From: Aeromonas veronii bv. veronii
GTDB taxonomy: Bacteria; Pseudomonadota; Gammaproteobacteria; Enterobacterales; Aeromonadaceae
Assembly: GCF_000820225.1 (NCBI RefSeq)
Contig: NZ_CDDK01000031.1
Coordinates: forward strand, 9,032 to 73,031
Direction: 5' to 3'
Length of the DNA stretch: 64,000 bases
Both the position numbers and the translations under genes were made by a program. Shown here piece after piece: positions 1-8,492 of this stretch. Every line of letters starts with the position of its first letter. Position 1 is the first letter of the stretch. The notes under the pieces are model-generated. The model saw only the letters and a list, made by a program, of their open reading frames with translations. It searched no databases and was not told where the DNA came from.

Positions 1-44
1 AGCGGCTCTTTCCTGGCCGGCGCGTCCTCCCGACGAGGGAGGCC

Positions 45-527
45 TTATTGACAGCGCAGTGCCGGTTTGTCTTCCAGCAGCCAGGCTATCCAGCGCCGCC
101 GCGAGTTCAGCACAAACCCTTCGTCGGCCGCGATCCCGCTGACGATATAGCCGTCGGCCGCCGGGTCAGCTGCCTCGAGGGAGAAGGTGAAGTCGCTGCT
201 GTTCAACCGCTCCCCCTTGCTGAGCGCCGCATCGAGCCTCGGCGTCATGACGACGATAGCCAGCCCCGCGGCGGAGTCGATGCCAAGGCCGCTGCTCGCC
301 ACTTTGCCGACCGCCACCGGCACCCGGATGGCACAGTGGCGCCCCTCGGCATCAGTGGTGGTATAGGTTCCCTCCCCCACCCGCCCTTGCATCCACAGCA
401 GTTCTCCACGGGTCAGGCTGTCGACCTGCAGCAGGCCCAGCGCCCCCTTGGGAAAATCGTGGGGATTGTTGACGGCAGCCACCGTCAGCGAGCAGCACAG
501 CATAAACAACCAGAGTGCGTGTCTCAT
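45..527 (-). CDS. Hypothetical secreted protein, 160 aa
   Basis: The product is not recognised. The frame is open further upstream, but ATG at 527 is preferred because it starts directly with a Sec-type signal peptide (MRHALWLFMLCCSLTVAA, then VNNPHD), so the mature protein should be periplasmic. The start overlaps the stop of the upstream DUF805 gene in an ATGA quartet, which indicates translational coupling. Residues after the signal form an apparently compact beta-rich domain of about 140 residues with two cysteines (one in HCAIRV, one at the C-terminal LRCQ). No catalytic motif is visible. It may be an accessory factor of the membrane protein encoded upstream, but that is inference from operon structure only. 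Confidence 0.7.
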   Translation of the reverse strand: MRHALWLFMLCCSLTVAAVNNPHDFPKGALGLLQVDSLTRGELLWMQGRVGEGTYTTTDAEGRHCAIRVPVAVGKVASSGLGIDSAAGLAIVVMTPRLDAALSKGERLNSSDFTFSLEAADPAADGYIVSGIAADEGFVLNSRRRWIAWLLEDKPALRCQ

Positions 528-865
528 GCCGATGCCTCCTTGCCAACATGGGTTGCCCCGCTTTGCTGCACCAGCAAATAGATAAGCAGCAAGGGCCCCA
601 CAGCCGGCACCAGAAAGACCCAGCCCCACCAACCGGAGCGGCCGGTGTCGTGCAAGCGACGCACGATCAGCGCAATCAGGGGCACGCTGCTCACCAGGCC
701 GTAGCTCAGATCCAGCCAGCCCAGGTTGGCAAGCAGCACGTCCAGCCAGATGCAGATCAGGGTGACCAGCAGGTGGCACAACATGAACCACCCACACTCA
801 GCCCGGGTGGCTCGACCCGAAAAATCCAGGGCGCGTTGCCACGCCAGCCAATAGAAAGAGAACAT
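524..865 (-). CDS. DUF805 family inner-membrane protein
   Basis: A 113-residue membrane protein of the DUF805 (YhaH/YhaI-like) family. The family signature is visible: an N-terminal FYWLAWQRALDFSGRATRAEC segment, three to four hydrophobic helices, and IVRRLHDTGRSGWWGW in the second half. The start at 865 (MFSFYWLAW) matches where the family begins; the open frame continues upstream but lacks family character. The function of DUF805 proteins is not established. The gene shares a 4-nt overlap with the secreted protein downstream, so the two probably form one transcription unit. Confidence 0.85.
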   Translation of the reverse strand: MFSFYWLAWQRALDFSGRATRAECGWFMLCHLLVTLICIWLDVLLANLGWLDLSYGLVSSVPLIALIVRRLHDTGRSGWWGWVFLVPAVGPLLLIYLLVQQSGATHVGKEASA

Positions 866-1056
866 GGATACCTGCCTTTTATGGTGATTGGGAGCCCTTA
901 TCATGGGGAGCAAAACGCCCCAAAGCGTCCTCAAACCGGTTTCAGGTCGTCCTCGAACCGCGCCTGCGCCATCATGGGCTTCATTCACCTGACCCGAGCC
1001 GTTATGCTGGCATGCCGCGGCTGGTCAACGGCCTCTTTTTGCACACGGGATACATG

Positions 1057-2097
1057 ATGCTGGCCATACCCATACCCTTTATTGTTTCCTTGCTGCTGGC
1101 ACTGCTGGCTGCCGTGCTGCTGGCGCGCCTCGGGCGGGCGGCCAGAATGACCGCCCTCTTTTTGCTGCTGTGCGCCATCACCACCGCCGTGGTGGGGCTG
1201 CGCTGGACCTTCGATCTGGCGCTGCTCAGTCTCGCGCAGCCGATCCTCGCCTCGCTTATTCCGGTGACCGCCTGGCATATCTTCAGCCGAGCCAGGGCGC
1301 CTGGGGCCCGCTTCTCCTGGCTGCACGGCGTCGGCCCCGCGCTGGTTGCCCTCGGCATGCTGACCCACAACTGGTTGCCACTGCCACTGGATGGCCTGCT
1401 GACCGCCATCTATCTCTGCTACGGCATTGCGTTGATGCGTTTTTCCGATAAGACGCAGCTGCTGCTCTATGTCTCGTTCAATGAGTGGGAGGGGGTCAGG
1501 CAGGCGGAACATATCGCGGGCTGGATGCTGCTGTTTTCGGCGGCCATCGATGCCGCAGTCTCCCTCGACTTCGCCTTCAATCAAGGCCAGCTGGCGCCCT
1601 ATATCCTGTCGCTGGGTCACCTGATGCTGGTGCCCATGCTGGCGGCGGCCGCGGTAATGGTAGGGGTCAATACCGCTGACGCAGAAGAGGAGGAGATGCC
1701 CGCCTCCGAGCCCGAGCCTGTTGAGAAAGCGCCGCTGCTGAGCGAAGATCGCGCCCGAGAGATAGTGGCTCTGCTCGATAACCTGATGAAGGAGAAAGCC
1801 TGCTACCTGGATCCTGAGCTGACCTTGGCCCGCCTCTCACGCAAACTGGGCATTCCCGCAAAGCAGATCTCCAGTGCCGTCAATCTGGTGCGCCAGCAGA
1901 GCATCCCCAGGGTCATCAACGAATATCGGATTGCCCATGCCAGGCAGGCCCTGCTGAACACGGATGAGAGCATCACCCAGATCTTGATGAACGCCGGTTT
2001 TCAGACCAAATCCAATTTCAATCGCGAATTTCAGCGCATCACCGGCCTTACTCCCAGCCAGTTCAGAGCAACCCGCTACCTGTCGGCCGCCTCCTGA
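1057..2097 (+). CDS. AraC-type regulator with N-terminal membrane helices
   Basis: The C-terminal 100 residues form an AraC/XylS DNA-binding domain: LTLARLSRKLGIPAKQISSAVN is the first helix-turn-helix, and RQALLNTDESITQILMNAGF with SNFNREFQRITGLTPSQFRAT is the second plus the family signature. The N-terminal 200 residues contain about six or seven hydrophobic segments, so the regulator is membrane-embedded, an arrangement known in a minority of AraC proteins. An acidic linker (EEEEMPASEPEPVEKAP) joins the two parts. ATG at 1057 has GGGA six bases upstream; in-frame ATGs at 1012 and 1054 are alternatives. The effector and targets are unknown. It is divergent from the DUF805 operon, which is a possible target. 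Confidence 0.85.
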   Translation: MLAIPIPFIVSLLLALLAAVLLARLGRAARMTALFLLLCAITTAVVGLRWTFDLALLSLAQPILASLIPVTAWHIFSRARAPGARFSWLHGVGPALVALGMLTHNWLPLPLDGLLTAIYLCYGIALMRFSDKTQLLLYVSFNEWEGVRQAEHIAGWMLLFSAAIDAAVSLDFAFNQGQLAPYILSLGHLMLVPMLAAAAVMVGVNTADAEEEEMPASEPEPVEKAPLLSEDRAREIVALLDNLMKEKACYLDPELTLARLSRKLGIPAKQISSAVNLVRQQSIPRVINEYRIAHARQALLNTDESITQILMNAGFQTKSNFNREFQRITGLTPSQFRATRYLSAAS

Positions 2098-2098
2098 A

Positions 2099-2326
2099 TC
2101 AGTCGCCTGCTCTCGTTTGCTCCCGGCAATCCAGCCACTTGCCCACTCTGGCCCCCAGTTCGGAGCAGACCAGCGCTGTCACGGCGGCCCAGAGCATCTG
2201 GTTGCCATCAAAACCCGCCTGCTTTTCAAACAGGAAGGGCACCAGCAGGTTGAAGCCGATAATCCCGAGCAGCAATCCAAGGCCGCTGCCTACCTTCTCC
2301 CTGCGGGATCGCGTTTTTATTGCCAT
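2099..2326 (-). CDS. Small two-helix membrane protein, 75 aa
   Basis: The function is not recognised. The predicted product has a basic N-terminus (MAIKTRSRREK), a glycine-rich hydrophobic helix (GSGLGLLLGIIGFNLLVPFLF) and a second hydrophobic stretch (MLWAAVTALVCSELGARVG), ending in a charged tail. ATG at 2326 is chosen over an earlier in-frame ATG because GGAG lies seven bases upstream. The gene is convergent with the AraC regulator, with stop codons only a base apart, and divergent from the acid phosphatase, so its promoter region may overlap the PhoB-like repeats at 2454-2508. Confidence 0.65.
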   Translation of the reverse strand: MAIKTRSRREKVGSGLGLLLGIIGFNLLVPFLFEKQAGFDGNQMLWAAVTALVCSELGARVGKWLDCREQTRAGD

Positions 2327-2453
2327 CTGATTGCTCCTGCCAAACACGTCATGAACGGGCCCCAAGCCGATCTATCGGGCAGGCCAAGATAACAGAAGCG
2401 CTCCCTGATGGGCATGCTCGCCACGTCTGTCCCCCTACTAATGGCATTCACAA

Positions 2454-2508
2454 CAGTCACCTTCCTGTCATCTGGCTGACATCCCGCGGTCATTTTCAAG
2501 TCATAGAG
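2454..2508 (+). promoter_or_regulatory. Five 11-bp PhoB-like direct repeats
   Basis: GTCA (GACA in the third repeat) recurs at 2456, 2467, 2478, 2489 and 2500, exactly 11 bp apart each time. The best pair reads CTGTCAT-CTGG-CTGACAT at 2465-2482, against the PHO box consensus CTGTCAT-N4-CTGTCAY. PhoB binds head-to-tail on 11-bp half-sites, so this is a candidate extended PHO box for the acid phosphatase starting at 2548. A weak -10 candidate, TATTTT, lies near 2518-2523. Spacers are less AT-rich than the classical consensus. Confidence 0.7.
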
Positions 2509-2547
2509 TTTTTCACTTATTTTTCATATGGATAGATAAGGAACATC

Positions 2548-4047
2548 ATGACTTTCCCGCGCTCTTCTTATGTGGCTTTGGCCGTCTCGCTGGTCTTGCT
2601 TGGCGGCTGCCAGTCAGAGAACGAATCGTCTACCGACAGCCAGGGCAAAACCGCCTACCAATACAGCACCAAAGCGGTCTACAGCCCGCAGCAGCAGGCG
2701 GAGAGCTACGAGCCAGCGCCTCAGGGGTTCAGCCCGGTCTTTACCGAGATGGTGGCGCGCCACGGCTCGCGCTCCCTCTCCAGCCCGAAATATGACGTGC
2801 TGACCAAGCTGGTATGGGAAGAGGCGCAGCGTCAGGGGGCGCTCACCACCCTCGGGCAGGGGCTGGGAGGCAAGGTCGATCTGGTGACGGCCGCCAACCA
2901 GAAACTGGGCTATGGCCTGCTCTCGGCGCTGGGCAAGGAGGAGCACGCCAACCTCGCTACCCGGCTGGCGGCGCGGCTGCCGACCCTGCTCAACAGCAGC
3001 GAGCCCCACTGCATCAAGGTGGTCACCTCGGGCAAGGACAGGGCCAACGAAAGCGCCTTCTACTTTATGGAGAGCCTCAAGCGCAACGTGAGCTATGTCA
3101 GCGACTCGGCGCAGTGCTACCTCACGCAGGATGACCCCTCGAAGATCGACAAAAAGCTGGTCAACAAGTTCGAGCTCTACTTCCACAAGACCACGCCCGA
3201 GGGGGATTACGCCCGCTACCTGCCCGCCTATGAGAGCTACCAGCGCTTTATCGGCGACGAAGATGCAGGAATCGCCCCGGCCCCCGAGCTGGCCAGGGCG
3301 CTGGATCAGCTTAAAAACCTGAGCAAGACCAAAGAGATGGCCCGCAGCATGCTGGAGCGTATCTACAGCAAGGGCTTTGTCGACTATCTGGCGGGCGGCG
3401 TCGAGTTTGTCGCCGTCAACCCGGAAGATGGCGGCATGACCTATGTGCGCGACGAAGTGGATGCCGCCCTGATGCTCTACAACCTCTTTATCATCGGCCC
3501 CGGCATGATCCGCGAAGCGCAGGCACAGGGCAGCGAACCCTGGGCGCTGGAGCAGTTCCTGACCCCACAGGAGTCTGCCTGGTTCTCCTACCTCTCCGAT
3601 GCGGAAGATTTCTACGAGAAGGGGCCGAGCTTTGCCAACCAGAGCGCCCCCTACGCCATTGCCCAGCCGCTGCTCGACGGCCTGTTTGGCGAGGTGCAGC
3701 GTCAGGTAGTGGAGGGCGAGCAGAGCCGACGGGCCACCCTGCGCTTTGCCCACGCCGAGGCCATTATCCCCCTCGCCGCCCTGATGAAGCTGGAAGGGAG
3801 CCGTCAGGGGGCCAGCGCGGATCAGCTGTTCAGCCAGCAGAACAACGAGTGGCGCGGCGGCTGGGTCTCCCCCTATACCGCCAATATTCAGTGGGACATC
3901 TACCAGAACAGGCAGCGGCAGGTGCTGGTCAAGATGCTCTACAACGAAAAAGAGATCGCCTTTAAAACAGGCTGCCAGCCCTACCAAAGCGGCAGCCACT
4001 ACTACGACTTCGAGGAGCTCAAGCGCTGCTACGGCTATAACGGCTAA
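2548..4047 (+). CDS. Histidine acid phosphatase lipoprotein (MINPP/phytase-like)
   Basis: A 499-residue lipoprotein of the histidine acid phosphatase clan. A lipoprotein signal ends in LGGC (Cys at about residue 21). The catalytic RHGxR motif follows as MVARHGSRS near residue 70, and the distal proton-donor motif appears as RFAHAEAIIPLAAL near residue 395; this HAE form is typical of the multiple inositol polyphosphate phosphatase branch rather than the HD form of AppA. It probably releases phosphate from phosphomonoesters or inositol phosphates at the cell envelope. AAGGAA precedes the ATG. Five 11-bp PhoB-like repeats upstream suggest induction by phosphate starvation. The exact substrate cannot be read from sequence. 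Confidence 0.87.
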   Translation: MTFPRSSYVALAVSLVLLGGCQSENESSTDSQGKTAYQYSTKAVYSPQQQAESYEPAPQGFSPVFTEMVARHGSRSLSSPKYDVLTKLVWEEAQRQGALTTLGQGLGGKVDLVTAANQKLGYGLLSALGKEEHANLATRLAARLPTLLNSSEPHCIKVVTSGKDRANESAFYFMESLKRNVSYVSDSAQCYLTQDDPSKIDKKLVNKFELYFHKTTPEGDYARYLPAYESYQRFIGDEDAGIAPAPELARALDQLKNLSKTKEMARSMLERIYSKGFVDYLAGGVEFVAVNPEDGGMTYVRDEVDAALMLYNLFIIGPGMIREAQAQGSEPWALEQFLTPQESAWFSYLSDAEDFYEKGPSFANQSAPYAIAQPLLDGLFGEVQRQVVEGEQSRRATLRFAHAEAIIPLAALMKLEGSRQGASADQLFSQQNNEWRGGWVSPYTANIQWDIYQNRQRQVLVKMLYNEKEIAFKTGCQPYQSGSHYYDFEELKRCYGYNG

Positions 4048-4076
4048 CCCTTCGCACGCCGGATATGGCAATCACA

Positions 4077-4100
4077 AGGGGCGACCAGCAGGTCGCCCCT
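4077..4100 (+). terminator. Terminator hairpin after acid phosphatase
   Basis: A perfect 10-bp stem (AGGGGCGACC / GGTCGCCCCT) with loop AGCA lies 30 bp after the phosphatase stop. The following T-tract is poor (ATTC). Its GGCGACC/GGTCGCC core recurs in the hairpin at 6068-6091 on the other side of the Fic cassette. Confidence 0.7.
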
Positions 4101-4583
4101 ATTCACTCCCCTTCCCTGTTTGCCAAAGCGGGATATGGCGATAAAGCCGCCTTCCGGCTCCATTTGCTGATCAAGCTCAAAAAACGATTAATTTCTGATA
4201 GTTAGGTCACTTTAAGGCTCGCTTCGGCAGTTTCGTTTGGCTTACCATAGCCATCCAGAACCTGTTGAACTGCGATAGGTTGCTGCCAACGCGGGTCAAG
4301 GGAGCATATTGGAAGCTGTCATCCACGGGCGGTAGCGTGGAAATATGTTGTGATGCGTCTCACACAAAAAGGTGGATGTCCCAGATTTCCGCACCTTGCT
4401 CAGAAAGGTGGAAATCCAATAATCAATTTAAAAAACAATTGGTTATAAACACATTGACATAGACCACCTAATTGTGTCCATCATTGCTTGTGGTTAGCTC
4501 CATGTAGTGGCCTTGTTGGTACCGTGTTTCTCTGTGGTGGGGATTATGATAGTGGTTTACAGACAGACTTAATTGTGTGAAAA
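4101..4583. other. AT-rich gap without a supported gene; possible IS remnant
   Basis: About 480 bp with lower G+C than the flanks and no convincing gene. The 65-codon frame at 4265-4462 has no ribosome-binding site and no recognisable domain. AAGGTGGA occurs twice (4369-4376 and 4405-4412), and an imperfect inverted repeat pairs 4384-4397 with 4405-4416 (GATTTCC-GC-ACCTT against AAGGTGGAAATC). Such short repeats around a region that looks like former coding DNA could be the end of a decayed insertion sequence, but no transposase reading frame remains. Confidence 0.35.
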
Positions 4584-4613
4584 TTGTCCGCTGTCAAAAA
4601 TTTTGACTATACT
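4584..4613 (+). promoter_or_regulatory. Candidate promoter of the Fic-inhibitor-like gene
   Basis: TTGTCC (4584-4589) and TATACT (4608-4613) are separated by 18 bp and lie 34 bp upstream of the start codon at 4647. An overlapping alternative -35, TTGACT at 4603, lacks a good -10. The call rests on sequence resemblance only. Confidence 0.4.
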
Positions 4614-4646
4614 TATAAAGTGTAAAATCCTAGGTGAGGTTAAGAT

Positions 4647-4880
4647 ATGAAACACAATAGCAAGTCAGCGATGAAACATGTTGAATTGCGTATAAGAGGT
4701 GCTTCTCATATCAAAAAAGTAGTAGTTAACACCAGCGCGTTTATTGATGAGATAATTGACAACGCCAGAGTCTCATATGAAATAGAAGGCAATTCTATTT
4801 CATCCAATGAGTGGGACAAAATTAAAAAGCTGCAGGTTATAATGCCAGAATTAACATTCCATATGGCTTCAGCTTCATGA
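4647..4880 (+). CDS. Candidate Fic antitoxin with inhibitory-helix motif, 77 aa
   Basis: The 77-residue product contains S43-YEI-E47-G48 (context RVSYEIEGNSIS), a match to the [S/T]xxxE[G/N] motif of the inhibitory helix that blocks ATP binding in Fic enzymes. In class I Fic systems this helix is on a separate small antitoxin protein. The N-terminal part is basic and predicted beta (HVELRIRGASHIKKVVVN), followed by helical segments. GAGG lies seven bases before the ATG. The neighbouring Fic protein has no such motif of its own, which fits trans inhibition. The arrangement is odd: known antitoxins lie upstream on the same strand, whereas here the two genes converge and share their last six bases, TCATGA. 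The antitoxin role is inference. Confidence 0.7.
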   Translation: MKHNSKSAMKHVELRIRGASHIKKVVVNTSAFIDEIIDNARVSYEIEGNSISSNEWDKIKKLQVIMPELTFHMASAS

Positions 4881-5885
4881 TATTGCTTGGCTAATTATTT
4901 TTTTCAAAAAAGAAGTTCTGCCACTAATCGCTTTTCGAACAGCATAGTGGTAGAACTTTTTTCTTTTTTTAGTTGAGAGCGCCTTTTGCCAACTAATTTT
5001 AAAACCTCTTGTCCTTGCGACGATCTCAAGATATAGCCTCATTGTTCTACCATTACCATCCATAAATGGGTGGATCCAAGCTAATTCTTTATGAGCAAAA
5101 ACCAAAGCATCTATCATTTTATTTTGGTCAGAACCTACATGAGCTAAGTATTTTCTGGCAAATGAATTACAAAATTCAGCCATTTTTTGTGGAACAGAAT
5201 CAGGATTTTCGGTTGGAAAGTTTCTGTTCGTGACTACCACCTCATCAACTCTATATTTTCCAGCCCAATCATAAATGCCATTAAACAAGTATTTATGACA
5301 TTTTAAAAATGCCATTTCACCTAAAAATGAATTAGAGGTCATATAGTCCATTATGAGCATTTTGGATCTATATACTGAGTATATCATTTCAATTTTATCT
5401 AATTCATCTTGGTAGCGTGCATACATTAAATTATCAGGAGCAATATATCTCCCTCGCTCATTCTTATTATTTGAAACCAAAAAGAATCGTTCTGGGATAT
5501 ATTTTGCCCATGTGTAGGATAAAATATTTTGCGGGTGATTGGCGCGAAGGAAAAAAAAGCGCTGATTATTATGTATTCTCGTTCCAATTATTGTGGCACA
5601 GAAGATAGGAAGAGCCATAAAGTTTGCTATATAACAAATTGAGTCTCCTATTTGAATTTCGCTTCTAGATAAATCATAGAATGACTCATGGTTTTTTTTG
5701 AGATGCGCGATAGACTTGACAGGAAATTGCACTTTACTGCCAACAATTATTTCTGAACGATGTATATTCCAATAAAAATGCGTAAATCCATTTTTACTTG
5801 GTGTTGTTTTTATATGAACAATGTTGTCTTCAGCTTTAAATTCTTCTAAAGAATGGACGTTGGTAATCTTGATATGTTTGCTCAT
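4875..5885 (-). CDS. Fic-domain protein, probable AMP-transferase toxin
   Basis: A 336-residue protein whose C-terminal half is a Fic domain. The catalytic motif HPFMDGNGRTMR (residues 272-283) matches HxFx[D/E]GNGRxxR in full, including the catalytic His and anion-binding GNGR. A flap-like segment NFPTENPDSVPQKM precedes it at about 222-235. Fic enzymes typically transfer AMP to target hydroxyls. Residues 1-150 form an N-terminal extension of unknown type. No [S/T]xxxE[G/N] inhibitory helix is present before or after the Fic core, so inhibition should come from another protein; the convergent 77-residue neighbour has one. Codon use is AT-rich, unlike the flanking core genes, which indicates horizontal transfer. 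The target is unknown. Confidence 0.85.
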   Translation of the reverse strand: MSKHIKITNVHSLEEFKAEDNIVHIKTTPSKNGFTHFYWNIHRSEIIVGSKVQFPVKSIAHLKKNHESFYDLSRSEIQIGDSICYIANFMALPIFCATIIGTRIHNNQRFFFLRANHPQNILSYTWAKYIPERFFLVSNNKNERGRYIAPDNLMYARYQDELDKIEMIYSVYRSKMLIMDYMTSNSFLGEMAFLKCHKYLFNGIYDWAGKYRVDEVVVTNRNFPTENPDSVPQKMAEFCNSFARKYLAHVGSDQNKMIDALVFAHKELAWIHPFMDGNGRTMRLYLEIVARTRGFKISWQKALSTKKRKKFYHYAVRKAISGRTSFLKKIISQAIS

Positions 5886-6067
5886 TGTCTATATCTCGTT
5901 CATCGCTCTCATGGGATATAGTACACCAATTTTCTGCCAAAGTTTTTCAACAATTTAGGTGCTATCTGCTTGCGATGCACTGCTAGTGCTCACATCTTGT
6001 ATGCCTTCTCATGTAAGACTCAGCGAGTCTGCAGTTGTTGTGGTCAACTAAATCCTGATACTTGGTT

Positions 6068-6091
6068 AGGCGACCATCCGGTCGCCTTTTT
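6068..6091 (+). terminator. Orphan rho-independent terminator
   Basis: A perfect 8-bp stem (AGGCGACC / GGTCGCCT) with loop ATCC is followed by TTTTT. It points along the plus strand, yet no plus-strand gene lies immediately upstream; the Fic gene runs the other way. It shares its GGCGACC/GGTCGCC core with the hairpin at 4077-4100, so it may be the original phosphatase terminator displaced by insertion of the Fic cassette. Confidence 0.75.
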
Positions 6092-6119
6092 ATTTCTATC
6101 GTTTTCCAATCAGGAAAAC

Positions 6120-8492
6120 TTACCGCGCCGGTCGCTTGGCACCATTTCCTTTGGCAGCAGGCTTGCCGCCTTGAGTGGCGGGTTTGGCACCCGGCTTGGC
6201 GGAGCCAGCACGGGTCGAGGCCTTGCCCTTGTGAGCGGGTTTACCCGTCGGTTTGCTCTTGCCAGCATTCTGACCTGCGCCCTGACCTGTACCTTGCGAA
6301 ACGGGCTTGCCGTTACCAGCCCCTTTCTGCAGCTGGGAGCCCACCGGCTTGCCGCCCGTCGCCTTGTTACCCGTGCCATTGCCACCATTGCCACGCTGGT
6401 GACTGATGTTGCTGTGGCGAGTCAGGGCCGGTTTCATCCCCTTGCCAGTTGCGGCACGCTCGTTGCGGCCTTCCGGCGGCACCAGACAGCCGGGGCCATT
6501 GCCAATCAGGTGGCCCTTGCCCATGGCGAGCAGGGCTTCGCGGATCATCGGCCAGCCTGCGGGGTCGTGGTAGCGCAGCAGCGCCTTATGCAGGCGGCGA
6601 CGGCGCTCGCCCTTGGCGACAAACACATCCCCCCCCTCGCGGCTCACCTTGTTTAACGGGTTTTTCTCCGTGTAATACATGGTGGTGGCGTTGGCGAGCG
6701 GCGACGGGTAGAAGTTCTGCACCTGATCGAGCTTGAAGCGGTTCTCTTTGACCCAGAGCGCCAGATTGATCATGTCTTCATCTGTGGTGCCCGGGTGGGC
6801 GGAGATAAAGTAGGGGATCAGGTACTGCTGCTTGCCCGCCTCTTTGGAGTATTTGTCGAACAGCTCCTTGAACTGGTAATAGCTGCCCATGCCCGGCTTC
6901 ATCATCTTGGAGAGGGGCCCTTCCTCGGTGTGTTCCGGCGCGATCTTGAGGTAGCCGCCGACGTGGTACTTGGCCAGCTCCTTGATATAGCGGGGATCTT
7001 CGACCGCGATGTCGTAACGCACGCCGGAGGCGATGAGGATCTTCTTGATCCCCTTGAGGTCGCGCGCCTTGCGATAGAGGTTGATGGTCGGGCTGTGGTC
7101 GGTGTCCATGTGCGGGCAGATGGTGGGCCAGACACAGGAGGCGCGACGGCAGGTCTGCTCGGCCTTGGGGCTCTTGCAGCGCAGCTTGTACATGTTGGCG
7201 GTGGGGCCGCCGAGATCCGAGATGACGCCGGTAAAGCCCGGCACCTTGTCGCGGATATCTTCGATTTCTTTGAGGATCGACTCTTCCGAGCGGCTCTGGA
7301 TGATGCGCCCTTCGTGCTCGGTGATGGAGCAGAAGGAGCAGCCGCCAAAGCAGCCGCGCATGATGTTGACCGAGGTCTTGATCATCTCGAAGGCGGGGAT
7401 CTTCTCGTTGCCATAGGCCGGGTGCGGCACCCGCTGGTAGGGCAGGCCGAAGACGCCGTCCATCTCCTCGGTTTCGAGCGGGAAGGCGGGCGGGTTGACC
7501 CAGACGATGCGATCGCCGTGAGCCTGCGACAGAGCGCGGGCACAGCCGGGGTTGGTCTCGTGGTGCAGGATGCGCGAGGCGTGGGCGTAGAGCACCTTGT
7601 CCTCTTTCACCCGCTCGAACGCCGGCAGCTTCACATAAGTTTTTTCCCACGGCTTGGGTTTGGCCGGCTGCACCAGCACGGGCTGGGCTTCCTGCACGGC
7701 AGGGGCCGCTTCAGTGGCATCATCCGAGCAGGGTGCCCCTTCCATATAGGGGTTCATGATGGGATCGATGCGGCCAATCTGGTCGAGCTTGCTCGAATCC
7801 ACCCCTTTCCAGCCCGGCAGCGGCTCCTTGCGGATGACGGCGGTGCCGCGAATATCCTGCATGGTCTCGATGCTCTCCCCCGCCGCGATGCGGTGGGCCA
7901 CCTCGATCAGCGGCCGCTCGGCGTTGCCGTAAATCAGGATATCGGCCTTGGCATCGAGCAGGATGGAGCGGCGAATGGTCTCTGACCAGTAGTCGTAGTG
8001 GGCGATACGGCGTAAGGAAGCCTCGATGCCGCCGATAACGACGGGCACCTCCTTGAACGCCTCCTTGCAGCGCTGGGTATAGACCAGGGTGGCGCGATCC
8101 GGCCGCTTGCCGCCCACATCCCCCGGGGTGTAGGCGTCGTCGTGGCGCAGCTTTTTGTCGGAGGTGTAGCGGTTGATCATGGAGTCCATGTTGCCCGCGG
8201 TCACCCCGAAGAAGAGGTTCGGTTTGCCCAGACGCATAAAGTCATCCTTCGATGACCAGTCCGGCTGGGCGATGATGCCGACCCGAAAGCCCTGCGCCTC
8301 CAGCATGCGGCCAATCACCGCCATGCCGAAGCTCGGGTGATCCACGTAGGCATCCCCCGTCACCAGAATGACGTCGCAGCTGTCCCAACCGAGCTTGTCC
8401 ATCTCTTTGCGGGACATGGGCAGGAAGGGCGCCGTGCCGTAGCACTCGGCCCAATAGCGGGGATAGGAGAAAAGGTTGGGTACCGGCTGCAT
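6120..8492 (-). CDS. ygiQ: YgiQ family radical SAM protein
   Basis: A 790-residue protein closely resembling E. coli YgiQ. Segments such as [35 protein letters not shown] and [12 protein letters not shown] follow the family along its length. The radical SAM cluster CxxxCxxC is present in [18 protein letters not shown], so it should bind a 4Fe-4S cluster and SAM. The reaction is unknown. ATG at 8492 is preferred over GTG at 8501 because AGGTG lies seven bases upstream. The last ~110 residues are a basic low-complexity tail of G, K, P, A, T and Q that is longer than in the enteric homologue and may bind nucleic acid. Confidence 0.92.
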   Translation of the reverse strand: MQPVPNLFSYPRYWAECYGTAPFLPMSRKEMDKLGWDSCDVILVTGDAYVDHPSFGMAVIGRMLEAQGFRVGIIAQPDWSSKDDFMRLGKPNLFFGVTAGNMDSMINRYTSDKKLRHDDAYTPGDVGGKRPDRATLVYTQRCKEAFKEVPVVIGGIEASLRRIAHYDYWSETIRRSILLDAKADILIYGNAERPLIEVAHRIAAGESIETMQDIRGTAVIRKEPLPGWKGVDSSKLDQIGRIDPIMNPYMEGAPCSDDATEAAPAVQEAQPVLVQPAKPKPWEKTYVKLPAFERVKEDKVLYAHASRILHHETNPGCARALSQAHGDRIVWVNPPAFPLETEEMDGVFGLPYQRVPHPAYGNEKIPAFEMIKTSVNIMRGCFGGCSFCSITEHEGRIIQSRSEESILKEIEDIRDKVPGFTGVISDLGGPTANMYKLRCKSPKAEQTCRRASCVWPTICPHMDTDHSPTINLYRKARDLKGIKKILIASGVRYDIAVEDPRYIKELAKYHVGGYLKIAPEHTEEGPLSKMMKPGMGSYYQFKELFDKYSKEAGKQQYLIPYFISAHPGTTDEDMINLALWVKENRFKLDQVQNFYPSPLANATTMYYTEKNPLNKVSREGGDVFVAKGERRRRLHKALLRYHDPAGWPMIREALLAMGKGHLIGNGPGCLVPPEGRNERAATGKGMKPALTRHSNISHQRGNGGNGTGNKATGGKPVGSQLQKGAGNGKPVSQGTGQGAGQNAGKSKPTGKPAHKGKASTRAGSAKPGAKPATQGGKPAAKGNGAKRPAR

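Noticed and set aside
2614-4071. 485-codon frame antisense to the acid phosphatase
   Set aside because: No start signals or domains are present; the plus-strand frame has catalytic motifs.
4265-4462. 65-codon frame in the AT-rich gap
   Set aside because: No ribosome-binding site, unnatural composition and no recognisable family.
5940-6067. Possible tRNA fragment next to the Fic cassette, as expected for an island attachment site
   Set aside because: No cloverleaf, T-loop consensus or CCA end could be assembled, and no integrase gene is present.
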